From Melioribacteraceae bacterium (lineage in GTDB: Bacteria; Bacteroidota; Ignavibacteria; Ignavibacteriales; Melioribacteraceae): DNA of 6,100 bases. The DNA lies in NCBI GenBank assembly GCA_026987055.1, contig JALSNL010000452.1, forward strand, positions 1-6,100, given 5' to 3'. Positions 1-5,958 of this stretch are shown one piece after another (position 1 is the stretch's first letter; each line of letters begins with the position of its first letter). The notes under the pieces were generated by a model. That model saw only the letters and a program-made list of their open reading frames with translations. It did not search any database and was not told the DNA's origin. The position numbers and the translations under genes are program-made.

Positions 1-772
1 CTTGTGATAGTAAGTCTGCCGCAACATATTTGGGATTTGCATTTTCGTCAGCAATAACCAATACTTCGCTTGGTCCGGCTATCATATCAATAGCGCATCC
101 TTTGGGATCTATACTTACAATAGCTTTTGCAGCAGCAACAAATTGATTACCGGGCCCGAAAATTTTATCAACCTTTTTAATTTTATTTGTTCCAAAAGCC
201 ATTAACCCGATTGCTTGTGCGCCGCCAACTTTATAAAATTCCCTTATTCCCAAATAATTTGCTACGTATAAAACTTCCGGACTAACATTATTACCTGTCG
301 GAGAGCAAACTACAATTCTTTCACAGCCTGCAATTAGAGCCGGAATGGCGAGCATCATTAAAGTGGAAGGTAAAATTGCAGTACCGCCGGGAATGTAAAG
401 ACCGACATTTTCTATTGGTCTGAATTCTCTTGTGCAAACTATACCGGATGTTGTTTCAACGGAATATTTTAGAGGCAATTGCATTTTGTGAAATTTAGTT
501 ATGTTATTAACTGCCGTTTTAACAGCTTTTTTAAATTCGGAACTAACAAGCTTTTCACTTTTTTCGAATTCTTTATTTGTAACTTTTATTTGCTTTCCGG
601 AAAAACCATCAAGTTTTTTTGCATAATTTAATACTGCTTTTAATCCGTAAGTTTTTATATTACCTAAAATAGGCTGTACAACTTTATATGCCGAAAACAT
701 ATCAATTGCCGGTCTATGCAAAAGCCTACTTTTTTTCTTGTCGTTTAGTTTGTTGTATTCAAATATTTTCAT
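1..772 (-). CDS. hisD: Histidinol dehydrogenase, N-terminal 257 codons (runs off left edge)
   Basis: HisD catalyses the last two steps of histidine synthesis, the NAD-dependent oxidation of L-histidinol via histidinal to histidine. The visible N-terminal part carries family motifs in order: GLYIPGG (124-130), KVGGAQAIGLMAFGT (about 181-195), KIFGPGNQFV (about 203-212) and IDMIAGPSEVLVIAD (about 228-242). It ends at the window edge in AADLLSQ. By homology to the known enzyme, this final Gln is the first zinc ligand, and the A-E-H that normally follows is cut off. The family is about 430 residues long, so roughly 60% is present. The frame is open with no frameshift. ATG at 772-770 is chosen because the following residues look like a HisD N terminus. 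An AGGAG lies 15 nt upstream, which is longer than usual. The gene starts 57 nt after the hisG stop on the same strand, so it is probably co-transcribed with hisG and under the same attenuator. Confidence 0.96.
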   Translation of the reverse strand, partial: MKIFEYNKLNDKKKSRLLHRPAIDMFSAYKVVQPILGNIKTYGLKAVLNYAKKLDGFSGKQIKVTNKEFEKSEKLVSSEFKKAVKTAVNNITKFHKMQLPLKYSVETTSGIVCTREFRPIENVGLYIPGGTAILPSTLMMLAIPALIAGCERIVVCSPTGNNVSPEVLYVANYLGIREFYKVGGAQAIGLMAFGTNKIKKVDKIFGPGNQFVAAAKAIVSIDPKGCAIDMIAGPSEVLVIADENANPKYVAADLLSQ

Positions 773-829
773 TTTGTTAGAATTAAGCTCCTATTTGAAT
801 TTTTTATAAAATTATTTGCATAAACAAAT

Positions 830-1696
830 TTAAAGAATAATATTTTCAATTGGCATCGATAAAATACCCGAAGCTCCGGCGGCTTTTAAGTCTTCGTTTA
901 TTTCCCAAAATTTATCTTCATTTATTACTGCATGAACAGCTACCAGACCTTTATTAGAAAGCGGCAGAACAGTAGGACTTTCTAACGAAGGGATAATTTT
1001 TATAATTTGTTCGAGCGAATCTTTAGGTACATTCATCATTATATATTTTGATTTCTTTGCTTTTAATGAAGATTCAATTCTTAAAAGTAATTTGTTGAAT
1101 ATTTTTTTTAATTCCGGTGATAAATTAAACTTCTCACTTTGAATTAAGACAGCTTGAGAATTAAGAATATTAAAAGATTTTTTTAGTTTGTTTAACTTTA
1201 AAGTATTGCCGGTGGAAACCAAATCACATATATAATCGGCAATGCCTAAAGAGGGAGCAATTTCTACGGAACCGCTAAGTTCAATTACTTTTGCCTTTAT
1301 TTTATTTTCATCTAAAAAATTGTTTAGTATTTTGGGGTATGACGTTGCTATTATTTTGTTTTCCAAATCTTTAATACTTTTCAACTCGTCTTTTTCCGGT
1401 ATTCCCAAGCGTAAGGAACATTTTCCAAAACCCAATTGCTTTACCGGTTTAACGGCAAGTCCTTTTTCCAACATTTCATTTTCGCCAACAATACCGATAT
1501 GCGCAACATTATCTTGAACATATTCTGGGATGTCATCATCTCTAAGAAAGAGTATATCCAAATTAAAATTTGAAGCACTAACAAACAATCTGTCTTGAAA
1601 GTTTTCTACTTCAATACCGCAACTTTTTAATAGTTGCATGGATTTGTCGTGTAATCTTCCTTTTTTTTGGATTGCCAATCTTAAATTTTCGTTCAT
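830..1696 (-). CDS. hisG: ATP phosphoribosyltransferase, long form with C-terminal regulatory domain
   Basis: HisG catalyses the committed first step of histidine synthesis, condensing ATP with PRPP to phosphoribosyl-ATP in the cytoplasm. The 288-residue protein has the expected N terminus (LRLAIQKKGRL, 5-15), DIPEYV (55-60) and the phosphate/PRPP-binding stretch ELSGSVEIAPSL...ADYICDLVSTGNTL (139-166). Residues about 215-288 match the HisG C-terminal domain (YIMMNVP...LESPTVLPL...VHAVI...AAGASGILSMPIE). That domain and the length mark the long, hexameric form, which is generally inhibited allosterically by histidine and needs no HisZ partner. The start at ATG 1696 has AAAGG at 1704-1708, 7 nt upstream. 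The gene is the first structural gene after the attenuator terminator (U tract ending at 1714) and is followed by hisD. It therefore appears to be controlled both by attenuation (sequence evidence) and by feedback inhibition (family knowledge). Confidence 0.97.
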   Translation of the reverse strand: MNENLRLAIQKKGRLHDKSMQLLKSCGIEVENFQDRLFVSASNFNLDILFLRDDDIPEYVQDNVAHIGIVGENEMLEKGLAVKPVKQLGFGKCSLRLGIPEKDELKSIKDLENKIIATSYPKILNNFLDENKIKAKVIELSGSVEIAPSLGIADYICDLVSTGNTLKLNKLKKSFNILNSQAVLIQSEKFNLSPELKKIFNKLLLRIESSLKAKKSKYIMMNVPKDSLEQIIKIIPSLESPTVLPLSNKGLVAVHAVINEDKFWEINEDLKAAGASGILSMPIENIIL

Positions 1697-1713
1697 ATTG
1701 TAACCTTTATAAT

Positions 1714-1741
1714 AAAAAACCCCGACAAATTGCCGGGGTTT
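1714..1741 (-). terminator. Intrinsic terminator of the his attenuator (strands 3 and 4)
   Basis: Read on the minus strand, AAACCCCG (1741-1734) pairs perfectly with CGGGGTTT (1724-1717) across a 9-nt loop. Six U residues follow (1719-1714, the first three shared with the stem). The U tract is on the minus-strand side, so the terminator acts towards hisG. It sits 24 nt after the leader-peptide stop and ends 18 nt before the hisG start codon. A terminator in front of the first gene of a his operon has an obvious role only as an attenuator. Confidence 0.93.
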
Positions 1742-1765
1742 GTAAAAAATTATTTATCAAAATAT

Positions 1766-1834
1766 TTATACCTCACCGGCGTTCACATAAAGTAATTTAC
1801 GGTGATGATGATATTTAGTGTTATTTTTTTTCAT
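1766..1834 (-). CDS. hisL: his operon leader peptide (22 aa, His-His-His)
   Basis: This short ORF begins with ATG at 1834-1832 and ends with TAA at 1768-1766. It encodes 22 residues starting MKKNNTKYHHHRK and ending VNAGEV. Residues 9-11 are three consecutive histidines (CAT CAT CAC, 1810-1802). A Shine-Dalgarno AGGTGA lies at 1841-1836, close to the start. The peptide has no catalytic role. It acts in cis, because the ribosome's speed over the His codons reports the level of charged tRNA-His. The third His codon lies in strand 1 of the attenuator, and the stop codon lies 4 nt beyond strand 2, where a terminating ribosome would cover strand 2. The run is shorter than the seven His codons of the enterobacterial leader, but the arrangement is the same. 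The symbol hisL is used by functional analogy, since leader peptides do not align between phyla. Confidence 0.88.
   Translation of the reverse strand: MKKNNTKYHHHRKLLYVNAGEV
1770..1805 (-). promoter_or_regulatory. his attenuator pause hairpin and antiterminator strands (1 and 2)
   Basis: Strand 1 is TCACCG at 1805-1800. It begins in the second His codon of the leader and runs through the third into the Arg codon. Strand 2 includes CGGTGA at 1778-1773, a perfect 6-bp complement of strand 1. Overlapping it, GCCGG (1780-1776) plus GGT (1772-1770) complements ACC plus CCGGC in the 5' arm of the terminator. This gives an 8-bp antiterminator with a 3-nt bulge (TGA). The pairings 1:2, 2:3 and 3:4 are mutually exclusive, as in enterobacterial his, trp and thr attenuators. 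The pairings are read directly from the sequence; the mechanism is inferred by analogy. Confidence 0.87.
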
Positions 1835-1899
1835 TTCACCTATCAATATAAATATTTTTTAATTCTAACAAAAATGAATATGCGGAATTGTTATATGAA

Positions 1900-1927
1900 A
1901 TTCTATAAATATCAGCATATTATGCAA
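1900..1927 (-). promoter_or_regulatory. Candidate promoter for the his leader transcript
   Basis: On the minus strand, TTGCAT (1927-1922) and TAGAAT (1905-1900) are 16 bp apart and resemble sigma-70-type -35 and -10 boxes. Transcription would start near 1893 and leave about 60 nt before the leader ATG. This lies in the 106-bp gap between the esterase stop and the leader start, where an attenuated transcript would need its promoter. AT-rich DNA yields such boxes by chance. The Bacteroidota sigma factor prefers a different -7 box, so this is weak support. Confidence 0.3.
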
Positions 1928-1940
1928 AAAATTGAATATT

Positions 1941-2669
1941 CTAAAACTTATCCAAAAAATAAGGTAACATATCCCGCCAAGTAGGCCAGTCGTGCTTAAC
2001 ATCAAAACCCCACAAATCCAACCAATGTTTAATTCCTTTTGAGTTCATTATATTTGATAGTTGAATAGACGAAGAGGGATCTTCAAATTCACCTTGACCG
2101 GATGCAATTACTATTCCCAAATTATTTCTCATTTGGTTTAACAGATTTTCATCATATAAATTCGGTAAAAAATCTATTGGAGAATTAAAATAAACATGAT
2201 CGTCGTAATAACCTTTGCTGTAAGCTTTTAAATCATAAACTCCGCTCATTGCAATAGTTCCTCTAAAAACGGAAGGATTTCTTAAAAAAGTATTCATGGC
2301 GTGATAAGCGCCAAGCGAAGCTCCGGTTGTTATTATCGGAACTTCACCACGACAATTATCGTAAATAAAAGGAACAACTTCTTCAATTATGTATTGGTTG
2401 TATTGACCGTGTCTAAGCGATTTATGCGGCGGATAAACGGAATCGTTTAACCACGATTCGTTATTTATACTGTTAATGGAATAAGCTTTAAATTTTCCGC
2501 TTTCAATAATAGGTTTAATGGAATCGATTAATTGAAAACGTTCATATTCTAAAAAATCGGCTCCTGCCGTAGGGAACATTAGCAAAGGAGTTCCGTAATT
2601 GCCGTAAACAACAAGACTCATTTCTTTATTTAAACTAGGACTATGCCAAGTATGTATTTCTCTATTCAT
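1941..2669 (-). CDS. Esterase-like alpha/beta hydrolase
   Basis: A 242-residue protein with no signal peptide or membrane segment, so probably cytoplasmic. It resembles the putative-esterase branch of alpha/beta hydrolases (esterase D/COG4947-like; recognised by eye). The nucleophile elbow is TTGASLGAYHA, with Ser118 the likely nucleophile. His226 in VKHDWPTW near the C terminus is the likely catalytic His. The acidic residue is probably one of E194, E196 or D197 in SGQGEFEDPSS after the late beta-strand. The N terminus (REIHTWHSPSLNKEMSLVVYG, then LLMFPTAGAD at 29-38) fits the fold's first strands and an oxyanion region. The substrate is unknown. ATG at 2669 has AGGA with a 7-nt spacer. The gene is transcribed towards the his leader 106 bp away but shows no histidine-related feature. 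No clear terminator follows, so some read-through into the his leader is possible. Confidence 0.88.
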   Translation of the reverse strand: MNREIHTWHSPSLNKEMSLVVYGNYGTPLLMFPTAGADFLEYERFQLIDSIKPIIESGKFKAYSINSINNESWLNDSVYPPHKSLRHGQYNQYIIEEVVPFIYDNCRGEVPIITTGASLGAYHAMNTFLRNPSVFRGTIAMSGVYDLKAYSKGYYDDHVYFNSPIDFLPNLYDENLLNQMRNNLGIVIASGQGEFEDPSSSIQLSNIMNSKGIKHWLDLWGFDVKHDWPTWRDMLPYFLDKF

Positions 2670-2697
2670 TTAACAATCCTATTTTTTTATTTTGTAA

Positions 2698-2745
2698 ACT
2701 ATATTGATAAGTTATTAATTGCAATCAATTTATTAAATTTATAAT
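2698..2745. promoter_or_regulatory. Candidate divergent promoters sharing one palindromic -35 box
   Basis: In the 157-bp gap between the divergent esterase and DUF2807 genes, the self-complementary hexamer TTGCAA (2719-2724) can serve as a -35 box on both strands. Exactly 15 bp away on the plus strand is TATAAT (2740-2745). Exactly 15 bp away on the minus strand is TATAGT (2703-2698). Fifteen base pairs is shorter than the usual 17, and the region is very AT-rich, so this remains a candidate. Confidence 0.3.
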
Positions 2746-2826
2746 TGTTTAAATGTTTATCTCTGGAAAAATTCTTATTATGAAATGTTGATTTAACAAT
2801 TTTTTATGAAAACTATGAGGTTTGAA

Positions 2827-3477
2827 ATGAAAAAATATTTTACTCTTTTAATTTTAGCTCTTGCATTATTTTTTACAGGTTGCAGCTTATCACACAGCGT
2901 AAAAGGAAGCGGAATTACCACAACCGAAGACAGAACTGCCGGATACATAAGTAAAATAGATATTACCGGAGATTTTACAATCAACATTAATTGTGGAAAG
3001 CAAGATAGCATAAAGGTAGAAGCAGAAGATAACATCCTGCCTTTTATAGTAACTAAAGTTGAAGATGAAAATTTAACAATTACAACAAAAGAAGATATTA
3101 CGGCGCTAAGGGAAATTAGAATTACCGTAAATCTTCATGACTTAAAAGAATTGGATTCCGATGGGAAAAGTAAAATAAAAGTTAATGATATACGCACAGA
3201 CGAGTTGGATGTTTCGGCCAATGAAGAAGGAGTAATTGAATTAGAAGGCAAGGTAGATGAACTAAATATTACAATAGACGATGATGCTAAGGTCTTGGCA
3301 AAATCGGTAATTACAAAAAGAACGTATGTTTCAATATACGGAGACGGTAGAGCAGAAGTTAACGCCAGAAAATATTTAGATGCAAAAGTTAACGGAAAAG
3401 GCGTAATTGATTATTGGGGTAATCCTGAGGAAATAAGTATTAAAGCTTCAGGTGGTGGTTCGGTTAATAAAAGATAA
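2827..3477 (+). CDS. DUF2807 (head-GIN domain) lipoprotein
   Basis: The product is predicted to be an envelope lipoprotein. MKKYFTLLILALALFFTGC is a lipoprotein signal peptide with lipobox FTGC and lipidated Cys19; the following residue is Ser, with no inner-membrane Asp at +2. Residues about 35-212 fit the DUF2807 putative autotransporter adhesin/head-GIN domain common in Bacteroidota. They show alternating hydrophobic beta-strands (ISKIDITGDFTININ, ENLTITTKED, ELNITIDDDAKV, VSIYGDGRAEV) and the terminal pattern VNGKGVIDYWGNPEEISIKASGGGS. The fold is a right-handed beta-helix; its role is not established. The frame is also open from ATG 2806, but 2827 is preferred: it places TGAGG (2816-2820) 6 nt upstream and gives a compact signal peptide, yielding 216 residues. 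The gene is apparently a single transcription unit. Confidence 0.9.
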   Translation: MKKYFTLLILALALFFTGCSLSHSVKGSGITTTEDRTAGYISKIDITGDFTININCGKQDSIKVEAEDNILPFIVTKVEDENLTITTKEDITALREIRITVNLHDLKELDSDGKSKIKVNDIRTDELDVSANEEGVIELEGKVDELNITIDDDAKVLAKSVITKRTYVSIYGDGRAEVNARKYLDAKVNGKGVIDYWGNPEEISIKASGGGSVNKR

Positions 3478-3497
3478 ACTTATAATCTTTAAGTTTA
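3475..3497 (+). repeat. AT-rich inverted repeat at the end of the DUF2807 gene
   Basis: TAAACTT (3475-3481, starting at the stop codon) and AAGTTTA (3491-3497) are perfect inverted copies around a 9-nt loop. A hairpin here might mark the 3' end of the mRNA, but there is only one G-C pair and no T tract follows, so it is not a convincing intrinsic terminator. Confidence 0.35.
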
Positions 3498-3549
3498 AAG
3501 GAAAAGAATTTAGAATAGAACTTCTTTATATAGAAAAACAAGAATTACA

Positions 3550-3579
3550 TTGACGGTGTGTTTTCAATATTAAGAATAT
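3550..3579 (+). promoter_or_regulatory. Candidate promoter for the GyrI-like gene
   Basis: TTGACG (3550-3555) is a good -35-like box. An 18-bp spacer leads to GAATAT (3574-3579), a poor -10-like box. Transcription would begin near 3586, before the GGA ribosome-binding site at 3594-3596. The match is weak, but its position argues against translation starting at GTG 3558, which would fall inside the promoter. Confidence 0.3.
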
Positions 3580-3602
3580 TAAAAATCATAAATGGAAATA
3601 GA

Positions 3603-4064
3603 ATGAAAAAAGTAAATATTAAAACTTTCAATGTAATTGGAATTTCGGTAAGAACAACAAATGAAAACGGACAATCGGCAAATGACATTGGGAAATTATG
3701 GAATAGATTTATGACAGAAGGAATTCTTGATAAAATACCAAACAAAGTTGACAATACTATTTATTCAATTTATACAGATTATGAAAAAGATCACACCAAA
3801 CCTTACACAACAATTTTAGGCTGTAAAGTAGAAAATTTGGATATAATTCCAAATGGAATGATAGCAAAAAAAATAGAGGGTGGAAACTACACAAAATTTG
3901 TAACCAAAGGAGACTTAACAAAAGGTGCTGTTTATAAAGAATGGGAAAATATTTGGAATTCAAAATTAGATAGAAAGTATTCAGCAGATTTTGAAGTATA
4001 TGGCGAAAAAGCACAAAATCCTCAAGACGCAGAAGTAGATATTTATGTTGCGATAAAAGGATAA
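3603..4064 (+). CDS. GyrI-like/AraC-type effector-binding domain protein
   Basis: A stand-alone ligand-binding domain of 153 residues, the usual size for single-domain GyrI-like/Cass2-type proteins. These share the fold of the small-molecule sensor domain of AraC- and MerR-type regulators. Visible motifs are FNVIGISVRT (9-18), IGKLWNRF (29-36), YSIYTDYEKDHTKPYTTILG (54-73), ADFEVYG (128-134; Glu131 is the likely ligand-contacting acid) and the closing strand AEVDIYVAIK (143-152). There is no helix-turn-helix, so it would bind or sequester a small molecule or partner rather than DNA directly; the ligand is unknown. The start is ATG 3603, with GGA 6 nt upstream. An upstream in-frame GTG at 3558 would add 15 residues with no family resemblance. 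A broken ORF follows 3 nt after the stop, suggesting the gene once headed a two-gene unit. Confidence 0.85.
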   Translation: MKKVNIKTFNVIGISVRTTNENGQSANDIGKLWNRFMTEGILDKIPNKVDNTIYSIYTDYEKDHTKPYTTILGCKVENLDIIPNGMIAKKIEGGNYTKFVTKGDLTKGAVYKEWENIWNSKLDRKYSADFEVYGEKAQNPQDAEVDIYVAIKG

Positions 4065-4067
4065 CGA

Positions 4068-4222
4068 ATGGAAAAAGTAAACTTCAAATCTAAAGACGGA
4101 CTAAGAATAGCAGCAGATTACTATAAAGTGGAAAACCATGTTCAAAAACAATATGGAAAGTTGTAAAAGGTTATGAAACTTATTGGAAAGCATTAAAAGA
4201 ATTTCTAATAGAAACAGAATAA
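4068..4222 (+). pseudogene. Remnant of a disrupted gene, probably an alpha/beta hydrolase
   Basis: ATG 4068 follows the GyrI-like stop by 3 nt and opens a 32-codon ORF ending at TAA 4164-4166. Its start, MEKVNFKSKDGLRIAADYYK, resembles the first strands of small alpha/beta hydrolases (dienelactone hydrolase-like), but no nucleophile elbow or later core follows. In another frame, open from 4127 and ending at TAA 4220-4222, the reading IWKVVKGYETYWKALKEFLI looks like an amphipathic C-terminal helix. The simplest reading is one hydrolase gene that lost most of its interior, with the ends joined out of frame near 4130-4150. The two pieces could instead come from different genes. The hydrolase match rests on about 20 residues and the tail is unassigned. 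Confidence 0.55.
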
Positions 4223-4416
4223 AATAGAGTCGGTGGTTAATAAATGTGAGTGCAATTGTAATTTTTGACTGTGTTCATAATTTTTTTTGGAGCGTGTAAT
4301 AAGTATAAGTAATAAACTAAAAATATCGTTTTTTATAATCTTCTACTATTTTGAGAACAGTTGTTAACCTATAAAGTTCATTAAAAATAGATGGCAAATA
4401 TTTGACTAATAAATTT

Positions 4417-5823
4417 TTAGGGTTTAACAATATTCAATATCCATTCGGTTATAATTTTTAATACTGCAGGGTTCATGGTTTCTTCTATTTTTGCATATTC
4501 ATTAGGATTACCTGTTTTACATTTTTGCATTAGATGATTTAAGCCGGATAATTTTTCTATTTTATAATTTGTGTTGCCTCCTTTTTTAAGAGCTTGCTCA
4601 ATGCCGTTTAAATTTTCTTTTGGTAAAACTTGTAAATCCTTTTCTCCATTGAGTGCTAAAACAGGACATTTAATTTTTGAAAGATTTTCTGCCGGTTTAT
4701 AAGTAATGAAATATCTAAACCAAGGGGTTGTAAGCGTTCTTACCGTTTGTTTAATAAACATATCAGTATTGCCAATTTTTTTTAGTTCATCTGCCGATAG
4801 TTTCTTTAATTCATTTTTAAAATAAGTTTCAAGTTTAATTTTTATGTTGTTATCGTTAGGATATTTATTTAAAATCTTGTAAGCACCTTGCATTAAATTA
4901 ACATTAAAATTAATAGCTTTTTCGGGTATTCCATTAACTTTACTGATGGCAATTTGTTGTAGTTTAAGAAGTTCAGGTATTGGAATTCCAGGTCCGGCAA
5001 GCAAGACAATAAAAGCAATATCATCAGATAATTTTGCTGCAATAGGAGCTATCATTCCACCTTCGCTCATTCCTAATAAACCAATTTTGTTGTTATAAAT
5101 ATTTTTATGAGATTGTAGATATTGGACTCCTGCCAGAGCATCGAAAGCAAAATTTACTGATGTTGCTTCACTAAAGTTTCCTTCGGATTCGCCAATTCCT
5201 CTATCGTCAAACCTTAGCACTCCAATCCCATGTCTTGTTAAATAATCTGCAAGTACAAGAAATATTTTGTGACCGAAAACTTCGCTGTTTCTATTTTGCG
5301 GACCTGAGCCGGAAATTAAAACAACGGCAGGATATTTTCCGGTTGTATCCGGCAAAGTAAGTGTACCGGCTAAATTTATGTTATCTTCCGAATTATAGAA
5401 CTTTACATCTTCGGTATAATAAGGGAACGGGGCTTTTGGTTCTTGTGGTCTTTTAGGCGGAACAATTTTTTCCGGTTGTCTTAATAGTTTTAGGTTAAAG
5501 GTCTTACCGGATTGTTTGAACGTTCCTTCAATTTCCGTAAATGATTTATTTACTTTCCCTGAATATTCAAAACCAATTGTTTTTGACTTAACTGTAAGCT
5601 TCGAATTATTAAAATCAACTTCTTGAATAGGAATTCCTTTTGCTCCTTGATCCGGACTATCCATTGTTGAAGTAAGTTTTCCATTAGTTTCTTTAATATG
5701 TAATACTAATCTTAATTTGTTCCCTTGTATGTTTAATGTTCCATACCAATCACCGGTTACATTTTGGGCATTTACAAACATAGAACTTAAAAGTAAAACA
5801 ATTAATAATCTGAATTGTTGCAT
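4417..5823 (-). CDS. Secreted two-domain alpha/beta hydrolase
   Basis: A 468-residue exported serine hydrolase. Residues 1-19 form a Sec signal peptide, with cleavage likely after VNA and before Gln20. Residues about 20-115 form a beta-rich N-terminal domain (VTGDWYGTLNIQGNKLRLVL...ADGS-like strands ending FNLKLLRQPE) often seen fused to such hydrolases in Bacteroidota. A proline-rich linker (about 118-134) leads to the catalytic domain. There, LISGSGPQNRN (169-179) is the oxyanion-loop region, LRFDDRGIGES (203-213) is a conserved strand and turn, GMSEGG carries the nucleophile Ser253, NGEKD carries Asp396, and LSGLNHLM carries His430. The triad is intact. It resembles COG1073-type esterases/acyl hydrolases; the substrate is unknown. 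ATG 5823 has AAGGA (5837-5833) 9 nt upstream. The gene is convergent with the GyrI-like gene and its remnant. The 194 bp between them show no clear terminator. Confidence 0.92.
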   Translation of the reverse strand: MQQFRLLIVLLLSSMFVNAQNVTGDWYGTLNIQGNKLRLVLHIKETNGKLTSTMDSPDQGAKGIPIQEVDFNNSKLTVKSKTIGFEYSGKVNKSFTEIEGTFKQSGKTFNLKLLRQPEKIVPPKRPQEPKAPFPYYTEDVKFYNSEDNINLAGTLTLPDTTGKYPAVVLISGSGPQNRNSEVFGHKIFLVLADYLTRHGIGVLRFDDRGIGESEGNFSEATSVNFAFDALAGVQYLQSHKNIYNNKIGLLGMSEGGMIAPIAAKLSDDIAFIVLLAGPGIPIPELLKLQQIAISKVNGIPEKAINFNVNLMQGAYKILNKYPNDNNIKIKLETYFKNELKKLSADELKKIGNTDMFIKQTVRTLTTPWFRYFITYKPAENLSKIKCPVLALNGEKDLQVLPKENLNGIEQALKKGGNTNYKIEKLSGLNHLMQKCKTGNPNEYAKIEETMNPAVLKIITEWILNIVKP

Positions 5824-5958
5824 TTAATTTATTCCTTATTAGGAAATAGTAATATTTGTAATTTTTTTCTGAACTAGTTTATTAAGTATTGTAATTTATA
5901 ACTAATTATTGATTTATTGAAAGAATAAAACATGTAATTTAAGAAAAAATTATTAAGA

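Noticed and set aside
1242..1517. Plus-strand ORF inside hisG
   Set aside because: It lies wholly antisense to a clearly recognisable hisG and resembles no protein.
1714..1900. T-box riboswitch as an alternative explanation of the hisG leader
   Set aside because: The leader is too short for a T-box and shows no recognisable T-box motif. The His-codon leader ORF explains the terminator better.
1915..1925. Palindrome GCATATTATGC between the esterase and the his leader, considered as an operator or terminator
   Set aside because: It is short, AT-rich and lacks a T tract in the esterase direction. A single copy with no partner site gives no basis for an operator.
1802..1984. Plus-strand 60-codon ORF starting at the ATGATGATG of the reverse complement of the His codons
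   Set aside because: Its start is the antisense of the leader His run, it has no Shine-Dalgarno site, it reads into the end of the esterase gene on the other strand, and its composition is low-complexity.
2806..2826. Upstream ATG start for the DUF2807 gene
   Set aside because: Starting at 2827 gives a standard lipoprotein signal peptide and a TGAGG 6 nt upstream. The upstream ATG has no visible ribosome-binding site.
2793..3035. Minus-strand ORF across the start of the DUF2807 gene
   Set aside because: It is antisense to a recognisable lipoprotein signal peptide and domain, with no family resemblance.
3558..3602. Upstream GTG start for the GyrI-like gene
   Set aside because: The extra 15 residues have no family resemblance. 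ATG 3603 has a well-spaced GGA, and the upstream start lies between candidate promoter boxes.
3545..4014. Minus-strand ORFs inside the GyrI-like gene
   Set aside because: They are antisense shadows of a recognisable gene, rich in Leu, Phe and Ser as expected for the complement of AT-rich coding DNA.
4271..4312. Short reading VFIIFFGACNKYK resembling the end of a lipoprotein signal peptide
   Set aside because: It has no basic N terminus or ribosome-binding site, and only four residues follow the Cys. It could be debris of a decayed gene but cannot be supported.
4223..4416. Convergent intergenic stretch searched for a terminator or small RNA
   Set aside because: It is AT-rich, and I found no stem with a T tract and no protein-like reading beyond the fragment noted above.
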